The notes below the pieces were generated by a model. The model did no database searches, was not told the origin of the DNA, and saw nothing but the letters and a program-made list of their open reading frames with translations. The translations under genes and the position numbers were made by a program. From an uncultured Croceitalea sp. (GTDB lineage: Bacteria > Bacteroidota > Bacteroidia > Flavobacteriales > Flavobacteriaceae): a DNA stretch of 64,000 nucleotides. The stretch is from NCBI GenBank assembly GCA_947499565.1, contig CANMOV010000002.1, positions 620,001-684,000 on the forward strand, written 5' to 3'. Below are positions 9,126-17,875 of this stretch, in pieces; positions within the stretch are counted from its first letter, which is position 1; every line of letters starts with the position of its first letter.

Positions 9126-10166
9126 GTGAAGCAAGATAAAAAAGACATACGAGCACTTACTAAAGATCAATTAAGAGATTTCTTTGTATCGCAAGGCGAT
9201 AAAGCCTTCCGCGGTAATCAAGTATACGAATGGCTTTGGCAAAAAGCAGCCCATTCTTTTGATGTGATGACAAATGTTTCAAAGGAGACAAGGGATATGC
9301 TTCAGGCCAATTTTGTAATTAACCATATTAAGGTAGACCAAATGCAGCGCAGCTCAGATGGTACAATTAAGAATGCAGTTCGCCTTCATGATAGTTTAAT
9401 TGTGGAGTCGGTTTTAATACCAACTGCAACTAGAACAACTGCATGTGTTTCCAGTCAGGTTGGTTGCAGTTTAGATTGTAAATTTTGCGCAACAGCTAGA
9501 TTAAAACGAATGCGAAATCTAAACCCCGACGAAATTTACGATCAGGTGGTGGTTATTGACAATGAAAGTAGATTGTATTTTGATAAGCCTTTAAGTAATA
9601 TTGTTTTTATGGGAATGGGGGAGCCCCTAATGAATTATAATAATGTTCTTAAATCCATAGATAAAATCACTTCTAAAGAAGGTTTAGGAATGTCTCCCAA
9701 AAGAATCACGGTTTCTACCTCAGGAGTGCCAAAGATGATTAAAAAAATGGCTGATGATGGTGTTAAATTTAACCTTGCAGTTTCTTTACATTCCGCTATT
9801 GATAAAGTGAGGACTTCCATTATGCCATTTAATGAGAATTTTCCTTTAAAAGATTTGAGAGAAGCATTGGAATATTGGTATGCTAAAACCAAAAACCGAA
9901 TCACCTATGAATATGTAGTTTGGGAAGGAATTAATGATTCTCAGGAAGATGCTGATGCCTTGGTTAAGTTTTGTCGTTTTGCACCTTCAAAAGTTAATAT
10001 TATTGAATATAACCCAATTGATGATGGCGAATTTCAACAAGCTTCTAGTAAAGCAATAGAAATGTATCAAAAAACTTTAGAAGCTAACGGAATTACGGTT
10101 ACTGTTCGTCGCTCTAGAGGTAAAGATATTGATGCCGCTTGCGGGCAGTTGGCAAATAAGACCTAG
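9126..10166 (+). CDS. rlmN: dual-specificity rRNA/tRNA adenine-C2 methyltransferase
   Basis: RlmN is a radical-SAM enzyme that methylates C2 of adenine 2503 in 23S rRNA and adenine 37 in some tRNAs. The protein has 346 residues. The cluster motif CxxxCxxC is at C114, C118 and C121. The two methyl-transfer cysteines are visible as C107 (ACVSSQVGC) and C339 (AACGQL). GMGEPLMNYNNV (about residue 162) and SLHSA (about 218) are further signatures. The start is a GTG at 9126, because the conserved KDIRALTKDQL region follows at once. A TACCTTTG element ends only 5 bases upstream of this codon, which could mean a nearly leaderless transcript. Confidence 0.95.
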   Translation: MKQDKKDIRALTKDQLRDFFVSQGDKAFRGNQVYEWLWQKAAHSFDVMTNVSKETRDMLQANFVINHIKVDQMQRSSDGTIKNAVRLHDSLIVESVLIPTATRTTACVSSQVGCSLDCKFCATARLKRMRNLNPDEIYDQVVVIDNESRLYFDKPLSNIVFMGMGEPLMNYNNVLKSIDKITSKEGLGMSPKRITVSTSGVPKMIKKMADDGVKFNLAVSLHSAIDKVRTSIMPFNENFPLKDLREALEYWYAKTKNRITYEYVVWEGINDSQEDADALVKFCRFAPSKVNIIEYNPIDDGEFQQASSKAIEMYQKTLEANGITVTVRRSRGKDIDAACGQLANKT

Positions 10167-10319
10167 TTTTAGCGTATATAAATCGCAAGTAACTTTTGGT
10201 TTACGACCATTTAAAGAACATTTTCACCTATCAACCTAAAACTAAAAGCTTTAAATATATCACGCTACTATTTTCCCTACTTTTGAAGTACAAACCAAAC
10301 CGTCCAATCCAAGTTTTAA

Positions 10320-11297
10320 TTGAAAATTGTAGCGCAAATACGTGAGCCCATTGAGCAAGAGATGGAACTTTTTGAAGAGAAGTTTCGGAGTTCAATGTCT
10401 TCTAAAGTGGCTCTTTTCAATCGAATTACTTATTACATAGTAAATAGAAAAGGAAAGCAAATGCGACCTATGTTTGTTTTTTTAACAGCGAAGCTTTTAA
10501 ACAAAGGCGAAGTTGTAGAGAGAACATACACTGGTGCATCAATAATAGAGTTGATACATACAGCTAGTTTGGTACATGATGATGTGGTAGACGATAGTAA
10601 TAAACGTCGCGGATTTTTCTCTATTAATGCCCTTTGGAAAAACAAAATTGCTGTTTTGGTTGGGGATTTTTTATTCTCTAAAGGTTTACTTACTGCACTA
10701 GAGAATAAAGATTATGATTTGCTAGAGATCATATCTAAATCTGTGCAGGCAATGAGCGAAGGTGAGTTACTGCAGATAGAAAAAGCAAGACGTTTAGATA
10801 TTACAGAAGAGGTGTATTATGATATTATACGCCAAAAAACGGCACGTTTGATTGCTTCGTGTTGCAGCATGGGCGCTGCTTCTGTTAAACCAGATTCGCC
10901 AGAGGTTGAAATTTTTAGAAGGTTTGGAGAGTTATGTGGAATGGCATTTCAAATAAAAGATGATTTATTTGATTACGGTAGCGACCGAATTGGCAAACCA
11001 ACAGGCATAGACATTAAGGAACAAAAAATGACGCTCCCGCTTATCTATGCTTTAAACAATAGTTCAAAAGACAAAAAGCGATGGCTTATAAACTCTATCA
11101 AGAATCATAATAAAAATAAGAAGCGCGTAAAAGAAGTTATTGCTTACGTAAAAGAAAAAGGTGGATTGGATTATGCAGTGACAAAAATGCTCGAATTTAA
11201 AGATGAAGCCTTGTCTTTATTGGATTACTACGAAGATTCAGAGTATAAAGAAGCGCTTATTTTAATGGTTAATTACGTGGTTGAACGAAAAAAATAA
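10320..11297 (+). CDS. polyprenyl diphosphate synthase
   Basis: This trans-isoprenyl diphosphate synthase has 325 residues. It elongates allylic diphosphates with isopentenyl diphosphate and probably makes the quinone side chain, although chain length cannot be read safely from the sequence. The first aspartate-rich motif is HDDVVDDSNKRRG (about residues 81-93) and the second is QIKDDLFDYGSD (about 212-223). RKGKQMRPMFVFL near residue 42 is the conserved IPP-binding region. The start is a TTG at 10320, chosen because the family N-terminus (KIVAQIREPI) begins right there. It is followed after 83 bases by an ECF sigma factor gene with no evident functional link. Confidence 0.92.
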   Translation: MKIVAQIREPIEQEMELFEEKFRSSMSSKVALFNRITYYIVNRKGKQMRPMFVFLTAKLLNKGEVVERTYTGASIIELIHTASLVHDDVVDDSNKRRGFFSINALWKNKIAVLVGDFLFSKGLLTALENKDYDLLEIISKSVQAMSEGELLQIEKARRLDITEEVYYDIIRQKTARLIASCCSMGAASVKPDSPEVEIFRRFGELCGMAFQIKDDLFDYGSDRIGKPTGIDIKEQKMTLPLIYALNNSSKDKKRWLINSIKNHNKNKKRVKEVIAYVKEKGGLDYAVTKMLEFKDEALSLLDYYEDSEYKEALILMVNYVVERKK

Positions 11298-11380
11298 TAC
11301 TCCCAGACAACCTTTTTTATTTTATCCTCGTCTATATTTATAGAAGGCTCTTTTTAAGAGTTTAAAACAAACCGAGAACA

Positions 11381-11944
11381 TTGAAGCTAATTTCATTTTA
11401 TTCAAATGAAAAGCAATTGCTTAAAAGAGCAATTGCTTCTAATAGAGAAGCACAGCGCACTATCTATGAAAAATTTGCACCTAAAATGTTAAGTGTTTGT
11501 AGGCAATATATAAGGGATATACATTTTGCAGAAGATGTAATGGTTAATGGGTTTGTAAAAGTTTTTAAGAACCTAGAAAAGTTTGAACACCGAGGAAGTT
11601 TTGAAGGATGGATTCGTAAGATAATGGTTCGTGAGAGCATCTCTTATCTAAGGAAAAAACAATTTGTTGTCTTCGATGATGAGGTAGTTGAAAATAAAGA
11701 ACGAGTTCTGGAAGAAACAACATCGGTTATAGATGTTGAACAAGTGCAACAATTGATTGATGCGCTTCCTGAAGGATATAAAATGGTTTTTGTCCTTTAC
11801 GCAGTTGAAGGTTATAAACATTATGAAATAGCTAAAATGCTTGAAATAAGTGAAGGGACTTCCAAGTCGCAGTTATTTAAGGCTCGTAAGATGCTTCAAG
11901 AGAATTTAAAGTTAAAGGGAATAACAAAAACAGCTTCTCAATGA
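11381..11944 (+). CDS. ECF-type RNA polymerase sigma factor
   Basis: This 187-residue sigma-70 family protein has only regions 2 and 4. Region 2 (about residues 25-95) contains the core-binding and -10 recognition helices (FAEDVMVNGFVKVFKN; GSFEGWIRKIMVRESISYLRK). Region 4 (about 120-175) holds a helix-turn-helix in EGYKHYEIAKMLEISEGTSKSQLFKARKML. The likely start is a TTG at 11381. The next gene, 39 bases on, encodes a single-pass membrane protein that may be its anti-sigma factor, and an outer-membrane-like protein follows, so the three probably form one envelope-response unit. The regulon cannot be inferred. Confidence 0.9.
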   Translation: MKLISFYSNEKQLLKRAIASNREAQRTIYEKFAPKMLSVCRQYIRDIHFAEDVMVNGFVKVFKNLEKFEHRGSFEGWIRKIMVRESISYLRKKQFVVFDDEVVENKERVLEETTSVIDVEQVQQLIDALPEGYKMVFVLYAVEGYKHYEIAKMLEISEGTSKSQLFKARKMLQENLKLKGITKTASQ

Positions 11945-11983
11945 GCTGTCGCACTAAGCTCACCTAAGTGTTAAAGTAAGATT

Positions 11984-12727
11984 ATGGATAAGTTAGAAAG
12001 ACATATAAAGAGAAAGTTAGAAGAACGTAAAATTTCTCCAAGTAATGAAGCTTGGCAGCAAATAGAAGCTTCTTTAGGAACTCAAAGTAAAAAGACAAGA
12101 AAAGGGACTTATTGGTACGCTATAGCAGCTAGTTTAGTGGGTCTTTTAATTATCTCTATTGTATATTTTAATGCTCAGGATGCTAACAAACCAGGAATTG
12201 AAATAGTTGATGTTGAAAATATTGAGGACGGTAATCCCAAAAGTATAGAGCAAACTAAGATTGTAGTAGAAAAAGAAGAGGAAAATGGTTTTCAAGTAGA
12301 TAAGAAAAATAATATAGTAAATTCCAATACTAATTTTATTGAAGAGGAAGTCATTAAAAAAGATAAAGGTTTAGTAATCGTGGAACCTTTATCTCAACAA
12401 GAGAAAGCTGTTAAAGACAATGTTGTAATTACAAATGCTGAGGATTTGATTATTGATAAAAAAGTTGAGGAAGTTCTCGCAACAGTAATTAGTTTGGAAA
12501 GTATGACGGACCAAGTTACAGAAGCAGAGATTGATTCACTTTTAAGGTCTGCTCAACAAGAAGTGCTTAAAGAACGCTTGTTTCAACAAGATGGTAAGGT
12601 AGATGCCATGGCTTTGCTCAATGAAGTCGAAACCGAGTTAGACCAATCTTTTAGAAATAAAATCTTTGAAAAATTAAAACAAGGCTTTTTTAAGGCCCGT
12701 ACTGCCGTAGCTGACCGTAACAACTAA
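11984..12727 (+). CDS. single-pass membrane protein, putative anti-sigma factor
   Basis: The protein has 247 residues. A charged cytoplasmic N-terminus (about 1-43, starting DKLERHIKRKLEERKISPS) precedes one transmembrane helix (about 44-63, YAIAASLVGLLIISIVYF). A long, acidic and lysine-rich C-terminal part is predicted outside the membrane. The N-terminal segment resembles the short regions by which Bacteroidota anti-sigma-like proteins hold an ECF factor, and the gene directly follows an ECF sigma gene. That role is inferred from position and topology; I see no zinc-binding HxxxCxxC anti-sigma motif. No enzymatic domain is recognisable. Confidence 0.65.
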   Translation: MDKLERHIKRKLEERKISPSNEAWQQIEASLGTQSKKTRKGTYWYAIAASLVGLLIISIVYFNAQDANKPGIEIVDVENIEDGNPKSIEQTKIVVEKEEENGFQVDKKNNIVNSNTNFIEEEVIKKDKGLVIVEPLSQQEKAVKDNVVITNAEDLIIDKKVEEVLATVISLESMTDQVTEAEIDSLLRSAQQEVLKERLFQQDGKVDAMALLNEVETELDQSFRNKIFEKLKQGFFKARTAVADRNN

Positions 12728-12760
12728 GTATTCATCAATCATTAATTTGCCTGAACTTGA

Positions 12761-12780
12761 CCCCTTCTTTGTTGAAGGGG
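12761..12780 (+). other. intergenic hairpin without T-tract
   Basis: CCCCTTC (12761-12767), loop TTTGTT, GAAGGGG (12774-12780) form a perfect 7-bp GC-rich stem. No T-run follows, so it is not a standard terminator. It could be an mRNA processing or stabilising structure in the sigma factor operon. Confidence 0.4.
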
Positions 12781-12811
12781 CTGGGTAAGGCTTGTAAAAA
12801 TCAAAATCATC

Positions 12812-13891
12812 ATGAAAAAAATTACAACAATTTTAGTAGGCTTAATGCTATTTTTTCTAATTCAGAATGTAATAGCTCAAAACAGCGATTATCAAAAGAA
12901 GGTTGAAATACTAAAGAAACAAAAAGAGAAAATCAAACAGCAAGAAAAGCAAGCCTTAAAATTGGAGATAGGAGAGATAAATAAACGTGTAGAACGCGGC
13001 TCTATTTCAAGTTCTGAAGCGGAAATCTTAAAGGCAGAGGTTGCCAAAAAGCGAGCATTAAATATTGATAATAGGTTAGCTATAATTGATAATAGGATAG
13101 CCTTGTTAGAAAGAAATAATGGTCTTATTTTGAATGATATAAGTGGAGATTCAAATGTGGAAGATCAAGTTAGAATAGGAATAGATGTTAATGGGAAACC
13201 ATTTGAAGAGTTCTTTTTTAGCACTAAAAATTGGAAGCGTGATCTTAAATATGACCGACGTACCTATTCCGATTTTGTTATGGCTATTGGCTTAAATAAT
13301 GCTATAATTGAGGGGCAGTCCTTAGATGATTCTCCCTATAAAATTGGAGGAAGTCGTTTTTTTGAGTTAGGTGTGCAATGGAGAACGCGTGTCTTTAGAA
13401 ATTCTAACTTTATGCGTTTAAATTATGGTTTTTCGTTTCAGTTCAATGGTTTAAAACCAGATAATAACCAATTCTTTGTAGAGAACGAAGGGCAAACGGA
13501 ATTACGGGAATTTGATTTGCAATTGCGAAAATCAAAATTACGAATGGATAATTTGGTTTTTCCAGTTCACTTTGAGTTTGGACCTTCTAAATTCCGAGAA
13601 ACAGAGAAAACAATCCGGTATTCAATACACAAGCAATTTCGATTTGGTATTGGAGCTTATGGAGGGTTCAATATTGGTACACGCCAAAAATTAAAATATG
13701 ATTTTAATGGAGAACGTGTAAAAGATAAATTTAAGAGAGACTACAACACCAGCGATTTAATTTATGGGCTTAGCGCATATACGGGAGTTGGTGGAACCCT
13801 ACTTTATATAAAATATGATCTAAATCCAATATTTAAAGATGCAGCTGTGGAACAGCGGAATATTTCTCTGGGACTTCGGTTTGATTTATAA
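12812..13891 (+). CDS. exported protein with coiled coil and outer-membrane-barrel-like C-terminus
   Basis: The protein has 359 residues with a clear signal peptide (residues 1-22, ending NVIAQ). A highly charged coiled-coil stretch follows (about 25-95, many K/E/Q), then a region with alternating hydrophobic residues and many aromatic residues (about 115-359) that ends in LGLRFDL. That ending and the SxxxxGxxWRTR-like strands suggest a small outer membrane beta-barrel. It is the third gene after the ECF sigma factor and may be a target or sensor of that system. No family name can be assigned with confidence. Its stop codon abuts the stop of the convergent gene. Confidence 0.7.
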   Translation: MKKITTILVGLMLFFLIQNVIAQNSDYQKKVEILKKQKEKIKQQEKQALKLEIGEINKRVERGSISSSEAEILKAEVAKKRALNIDNRLAIIDNRIALLERNNGLILNDISGDSNVEDQVRIGIDVNGKPFEEFFFSTKNWKRDLKYDRRTYSDFVMAIGLNNAIIEGQSLDDSPYKIGGSRFFELGVQWRTRVFRNSNFMRLNYGFSFQFNGLKPDNNQFFVENEGQTELREFDLQLRKSKLRMDNLVFPVHFEFGPSKFRETEKTIRYSIHKQFRFGIGAYGGFNIGTRQKLKYDFNGERVKDKFKRDYNTSDLIYGLSAYTGVGGTLLYIKYDLNPIFKDAAVEQRNISLGLRFDL

Positions 13892-14134
13892 TTAATTTGA
13901 GATTGCTTTCTTCATCTCAGGACTAAATTCCTCTTTGTAGAATACACGTTTACAATGGGAGCATTCCGCATAGCGGGATGTTCCTATTTTAAATAGTGGT
14001 ATCCAAAACAAATGAAAATAATTCGATTGTATGACCGCATTTAATGTTTCAATTTGCAAACAATAAGAACAAGCCACATTTTGTAGTTTTTTCACAGTTT
14101 TCTTACCTGTTTTTGTTCCAAAGAAAAGAATCAT
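13892..14134 (-). CDS. small zinc-ribbon protein
   Basis: An 80-residue protein with two CxxC pairs, CSYC (residues 22-25) and CSHC (58-61), is spaced as in zinc-ribbon proteins of the ZnR_15 type. A hydrophobic and aromatic segment between them (FHLFWIPLFKIG) is a known feature of that group. The ATG at 14134 gives a lysine-rich N-terminus. It converges on the preceding barrel-like gene, with the two stop codons side by side, and its 5' end lies 66 bases from dnaG, which diverges from it. The function is unknown. Confidence 0.65.
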   Translation of the reverse strand: MILFFGTKTGKKTVKKLQNVACSYCLQIETLNAVIQSNYFHLFWIPLFKIGTSRYAECSHCKRVFYKEEFSPEMKKAISN

Positions 14135-14200
14135 TTATCTTAAGAGGTTTTAGCTATAAAAGTAATAATTTTAGAAGCTTATTTTTCCTGAAGGATATTT

Positions 14201-16177
14201 ATGATTTCAAAAACAACCATAGACCAAGTATATGAAACCGCTCGTTTAGAAGAGGTCATTGGTGATTTTGTTCAGTTAAAGAAATCGGGCTCTAATTTTA
14301 AAGGGCTAAGTCCATTTTCAGATGAACGTACTCCCAGTTTTATGGTTTCACCAGTAAAGCAAATCTGGAAAGACTTTAGTAGCGGTAAAGGAGGGAATGT
14401 AGTCGCTTTTTTAATGGAGCATGAGCACTTTACTTACCCGGAGGCTATTAAATATTTGGCTAAGAAATATAATATTGAAATTGAAGAGACAGAACAAACA
14501 GACGAGCAGAAAGAACAGGCCAATGAGCGCGAAAGTATGTTTTTGGTTTCTGAATATGCCAGTAAGTATTTTATAGAAACCCTATGGGAATCAGAACCCG
14601 GGAAAGCAATTGGGTTAAGCTATTTTAAAGAACGTGGATTTAGTGACGATACTATTAAGAAATTTGGTTTAGGATATAACCCTAATGAATGGGAGGCCTT
14701 TACAAAAACTGCTTTAGAGAATGGATATCAATTAGAATTTTTAGAGAAGACGGGACTTAGCATAGTAAAAGAACAAACCCAAGGAGAGCGTAAAAAGTTT
14801 GACCGTTTTAAGGGCAGGGTGATGTTCCCTATCCATTCCATGAGCGGAAGAGTTTTGGGTTTTGGAGGGAGAATACTAACTAATGAAAAAAAGGCTGCCA
14901 AATACTTAAATTCTCCTGAAAGCGATATTTACCATAAGAGTAAAGTGCTTTATGGAATTTATTATGCCAAACAAGCTATAGCTAAAGAAGACAATTGTTT
15001 TTTAGTGGAAGGATACACAGATGTAATCCAGATGCATCAAAGGGGTATCGAAAATGTTGTTTCTTCTAGTGGAACTGCGTTAACACCTGAACAAATTCGG
15101 CTTATCAACAGATTAACAAAAAATATTACTGTTCTTTTTGATGGTGATGCAGCAGGACTTAGAGCTTCATTACGTGGGATAGATTTGATTTTAGAGCAGG
15201 GAATGAATGTAAAAGTTTGTTCATTTCCAGAAGGAGAAGACCCAGATAGCTTCGCAAAGAATAATGCTTATGAAGATGTAGTACTTTATCTAGAGGAAAA
15301 CGCCAAAGATTTTATTCAGTTTAAAACATCGCTCTTAGCTGAAGAGGCGGCTAACGACCCTATAAAAAGAGCAGATACTGTTCGTGACATTGTAAATAGT
15401 ATTTCTAAAATCCCTGATCAGATTCAGAAGGAAATCTATATTCAAGAGTGTGCTAAGATTATGCAGATTTCTGAAGAAGTACTGTATAATACGCTAGCTC
15501 AGATTGGCAAAAAGGGAGTCGCTGATGCCAATAAAAAACTAAAACAAGAGCAGAAAGCTTTTCAGGTTGTTAAGAATGAACAAACTACCGAGAAGGTAGA
15601 TGTTCTATACGAGCTAGAACGGAAAATAATAGAAATGCTTTTGTTATACGGAGACCAAAAGCAGGAGTTTGAAGATTTAGTGTTAAAAGAGAATGAAGAA
15701 GGGGATTTGATTTTAGCACCAGAAATAGTTGAAGCTAGGGTATATGAGAAGGTTTATCTAGACCTTCAGGAAGATGAAATTGAACTTACCAATGAAAGTT
15801 TCCGGACCATTTATTACAAGTTGATAGAAGGTTTAAATGAAAATGAAGATTTTTCAATAAACACCTTTTTAGCAGAACTTAATCAAGACATTATGCAAGA
15901 AGTCTCTTCTATATTAATGGAAGAGGAACGTTACATTCTACATGACTGGGAACGAAAGGATATTTACCCGAAGGATAAGAAAAATGGAATAGCCCAATTA
16001 GTTGGTGAAACTATTCTCACACTTCGTTGTAATCTAATTAAAAACCGTATTGCCCACCTACAAAAAGATACGGAAGAAAATAGAAGCGAAGAGCATAAGG
16101 AGGTAGTGGAAGAGATTATGAATTACCTACAATTAAATAAATTATTAAACGCTAAATTAAATAGAGTACTTTCTTAA
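14201..16177 (+). CDS. dnaG: DNA primase lacking zinc ligands
   Basis: DnaG synthesises RNA primers at the replication fork. The protein has 658 residues. The N-terminal CHC2-type domain (about 1-100) keeps the fold signature (GLSPFSDERTPSF, GGNVVAFLM), but all four zinc ligands are replaced: S37, S40, D58 and S61 stand where Cys, His, Cys and Cys are expected. The catalytic core and TOPRIM domain are intact, with FLVEGYTDV (about 268), SSGTALT (about 291) and LFDGDAAG (about 312). The C-terminal helicase-binding region is divergent, as usual. Start ATG at 14201. The gene is followed by a bidirectional terminator shared with a convergent regulator gene. Confidence 0.95.
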   Translation: MISKTTIDQVYETARLEEVIGDFVQLKKSGSNFKGLSPFSDERTPSFMVSPVKQIWKDFSSGKGGNVVAFLMEHEHFTYPEAIKYLAKKYNIEIEETEQTDEQKEQANERESMFLVSEYASKYFIETLWESEPGKAIGLSYFKERGFSDDTIKKFGLGYNPNEWEAFTKTALENGYQLEFLEKTGLSIVKEQTQGERKKFDRFKGRVMFPIHSMSGRVLGFGGRILTNEKKAAKYLNSPESDIYHKSKVLYGIYYAKQAIAKEDNCFLVEGYTDVIQMHQRGIENVVSSSGTALTPEQIRLINRLTKNITVLFDGDAAGLRASLRGIDLILEQGMNVKVCSFPEGEDPDSFAKNNAYEDVVLYLEENAKDFIQFKTSLLAEEAANDPIKRADTVRDIVNSISKIPDQIQKEIYIQECAKIMQISEEVLYNTLAQIGKKGVADANKKLKQEQKAFQVVKNEQTTEKVDVLYELERKIIEMLLLYGDQKQEFEDLVLKENEEGDLILAPEIVEARVYEKVYLDLQEDEIELTNESFRTIYYKLIEGLNENEDFSINTFLAELNQDIMQEVSSILMEEERYILHDWERKDIYPKDKKNGIAQLVGETILTLRCNLIKNRIAHLQKDTEENRSEEHKEVVEEIMNYLQLNKLLNAKLNRVLS

Positions 16178-16182
16178 AAAAG

Positions 16183-16208
16183 AAAAACCCCAATAATTTG
16201 AGGTTTTT
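16183..16208. terminator. bidirectional terminator between dnaG and response regulator
   Basis: AAAAACCCCAA and TTGAGGTTTTT form a 10-bp stem with one mismatch and a TAAT loop. A-runs and T-runs on both sides let it serve both convergent genes. Confidence 0.7.
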
Positions 16209-16229
16209 AATTTTATTTCAGGTTGCTTT

Positions 16230-16859
16230 TTAGTACAATTCCAAAGCCTTGGCCTGCTGTAGAAGGTCAACTAGATTGTCAACATTCAATTTTCGCATTA
16301 ATCTTGCTTTGTAAGTACTCACAGTTTTTTCGTTAAGGTTTAGACCTTCCGCAACTTCTTTATTACGTTTTCCGCTAGCAAGAAGTTTTAATACTTCAAT
16401 TTCTCTAGTAGAAAGTTTTCTAAAGAATCTTCGTGGTTTCTGAGAACCTTCATCAAAAGCTAAGCGTTGTGCTAATTCATTAGTAATAAACATGTTACCT
16501 TCACTAACTTTTTTGATAGCAGAAACAATATATTCTAAATCAGCTGCTTTAGACAAGTAACCAAAAGCGCCGGCACGAATACTGCTTAGTGCATATACGT
16601 CCTCAGATTGTCCGCTAAACATTAATACTTTAGCTTCTGGGTATTCTTGTTTCATTTTTCTTAAAGTGGCGATACCATTAATATCTGGTATGTCCATCTC
16701 TAACATTACAACATCTGGGGAAACTTTTTCTAAAGTTTCAAAAAGCTCAGATGTAGAAGACACATCAGCGACTACTTCAAAACCAGAAGCAGTTTCAAGA
16801 ACTTGCTTAACTCCTAATCTTACCACTGGATGACTGTCTGCAATTAAAACTTTTATCAT
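16230..16859 (-). CDS. LuxR/NarL-type response regulator with atypical receiver
   Basis: The protein has 209 residues from the ATG at 16859 (IKVLIADSH), which is preferred over an upstream in-frame start because the receiver domain begins there. The N-terminal receiver spans about 1-120 and the C-terminal LuxR helix-turn-helix about 145-205 (LSTREIEVLKLLASG, NLNEKTVSTYKARL). In the receiver the phospho-acceptor position is glutamate, E54 (VVMLEMDIP instead of the usual LLDxxMP pattern), and the acidic pair is D8-S9 rather than two acids. The conserved serine (FSG) and lysine (YLSKAAD) remain. It therefore may not be phosphorylated in the normal way. No sensor kinase gene is adjacent. Confidence 0.88.
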   Translation of the reverse strand: MIKVLIADSHPVVRLGVKQVLETASGFEVVADVSSTSELFETLEKVSPDVVMLEMDIPDINGIATLRKMKQEYPEAKVLMFSGQSEDVYALSSIRAGAFGYLSKAADLEYIVSAIKKVSEGNMFITNELAQRLAFDEGSQKPRRFFRKLSTREIEVLKLLASGKRNKEVAEGLNLNEKTVSTYKARLMRKLNVDNLVDLLQQAKALELY

Positions 16860-17006
16860 TATAGTTTTTTTAATTTGTTCAAAAGTATTAGTAGATAAAT
16901 CCTTACAAATAACGCAAGGCAATATAACTAAATTGTGAGACAAATATGGTTTATTTTTATTAAAACCATAAAAATTTATGGTTTTTATTCGTTTTATTAC
17001 GCTGAT

Positions 17007-17810
17007 TTATAGTTGAGTGGTTGCTTTTAACGTTTCTGGAATCTCACAAACGGGTATAGGAATCATCTTATGTTGGTTAGCAGAATTTAATTTTTTATAG
17101 ATTTTAAAGACTACTTTTTCTCTGTCGGAAAAGTCATCTTCTGTTTTTCCTAAATCATCCATGGACATTGCCCATTCTAATTCTGGATAACTCGCACCTA
17201 TCTGATCCTCATCTGTTCTGCTATCTCCCCAAAGTCCATCAGTGGGTGCCGCATCTATAATCTCCTGATTTACACCTAAGACCCTAGCTATTTGGTAAAC
17301 CTCAGATTTTAATAAATCTGCAATAGGACTTAAATCTACTCCGCCATCACCATATTTGGTGTAAAACCCAACGCCAAAATCTTCTACTTTATTGCCTGTA
17401 CCCGCTACTAAGTAGCTTTTTAGGGCGGCAAAATAATATAATGAGGTCATACGGAGGCGCGCACGTGTGTTCGCTAAAGACATAAAACGTTCTTCTTCAT
17501 TTTTAACTTTTGGAAAAGCTGCTACCAAACTATCAAAAACTGGAGTCAACTCAACTTTTTGCCTATTAACATTTTTAAAATTGGTCATTAGCCAGTCTAT
17601 ATGCCTATCTGCACGGGTAACTTGATTCTCTCCCTGATGAATAGGCATCTCTAAACAAAGTAAGTCTAGCCCAGTTTTCGCACAAAGTGTAGAAGTAACG
17701 GCGGAATCTATACCACCAGAAACACCTATCACAAATCCTTTGCATTTTGCTTTTATTGCATATTCTTTTAACCAATTAACAATATGTTCTATTACCTTTT
17801 CAGTTTGCAT
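17007..17810 (-). CDS. nadE: ammonia-dependent NAD+ synthetase
   Basis: NadE amidates nicotinic acid adenine dinucleotide to NAD+ using ATP and ammonia. At 267 residues it is the short form without a glutaminase domain. The ATP-pyrophosphatase P-loop is SGGIDSAV (residues 31-38). VAGTGNKVEDFGVGFYTKYGD and ADLLKSEVYQIA are the expected downstream signatures. It is divergent from gldB, with 65 bases between the two starts, an arrangement also known from other gliding flavobacteria. The ATG at 17810 fits the family N-terminus. Confidence 0.95.
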   Translation of the reverse strand: MQTEKVIEHIVNWLKEYAIKAKCKGFVIGVSGGIDSAVTSTLCAKTGLDLLCLEMPIHQGENQVTRADRHIDWLMTNFKNVNRQKVELTPVFDSLVAAFPKVKNEEERFMSLANTRARLRMTSLYYFAALKSYLVAGTGNKVEDFGVGFYTKYGDGGVDLSPIADLLKSEVYQIARVLGVNQEIIDAAPTDGLWGDSRTDEDQIGASYPELEWAMSMDDLGKTEDDFSDREKVVFKIYKKLNSANQHKMIPIPVCEIPETLKATTQL

Positions 17811-17834
17811 AGTTCTCTTTTAATGTCAAAAATT

Positions 17835-17842
17835 TACCTTTG
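17835..17842 (+). promoter_or_regulatory. -7 promoter element upstream of gldB
   Basis: TACCTTTG matches the Bacteroidota -7 consensus TAnnTTTG and lies 33 bases before the gldB ATG. No well-spaced -33 TTG is visible. Confidence 0.45.
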
Positions 17843-17875
17843 TGCCTTGTAAAATTAAACCCTGAAAGATAAAAA

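Noticed and set aside
12761..12780. Terminator between the anti-sigma-like and barrel-like genes
   Set aside because: A good hairpin but no T-tract on either strand; kept only as an unexplained hairpin.
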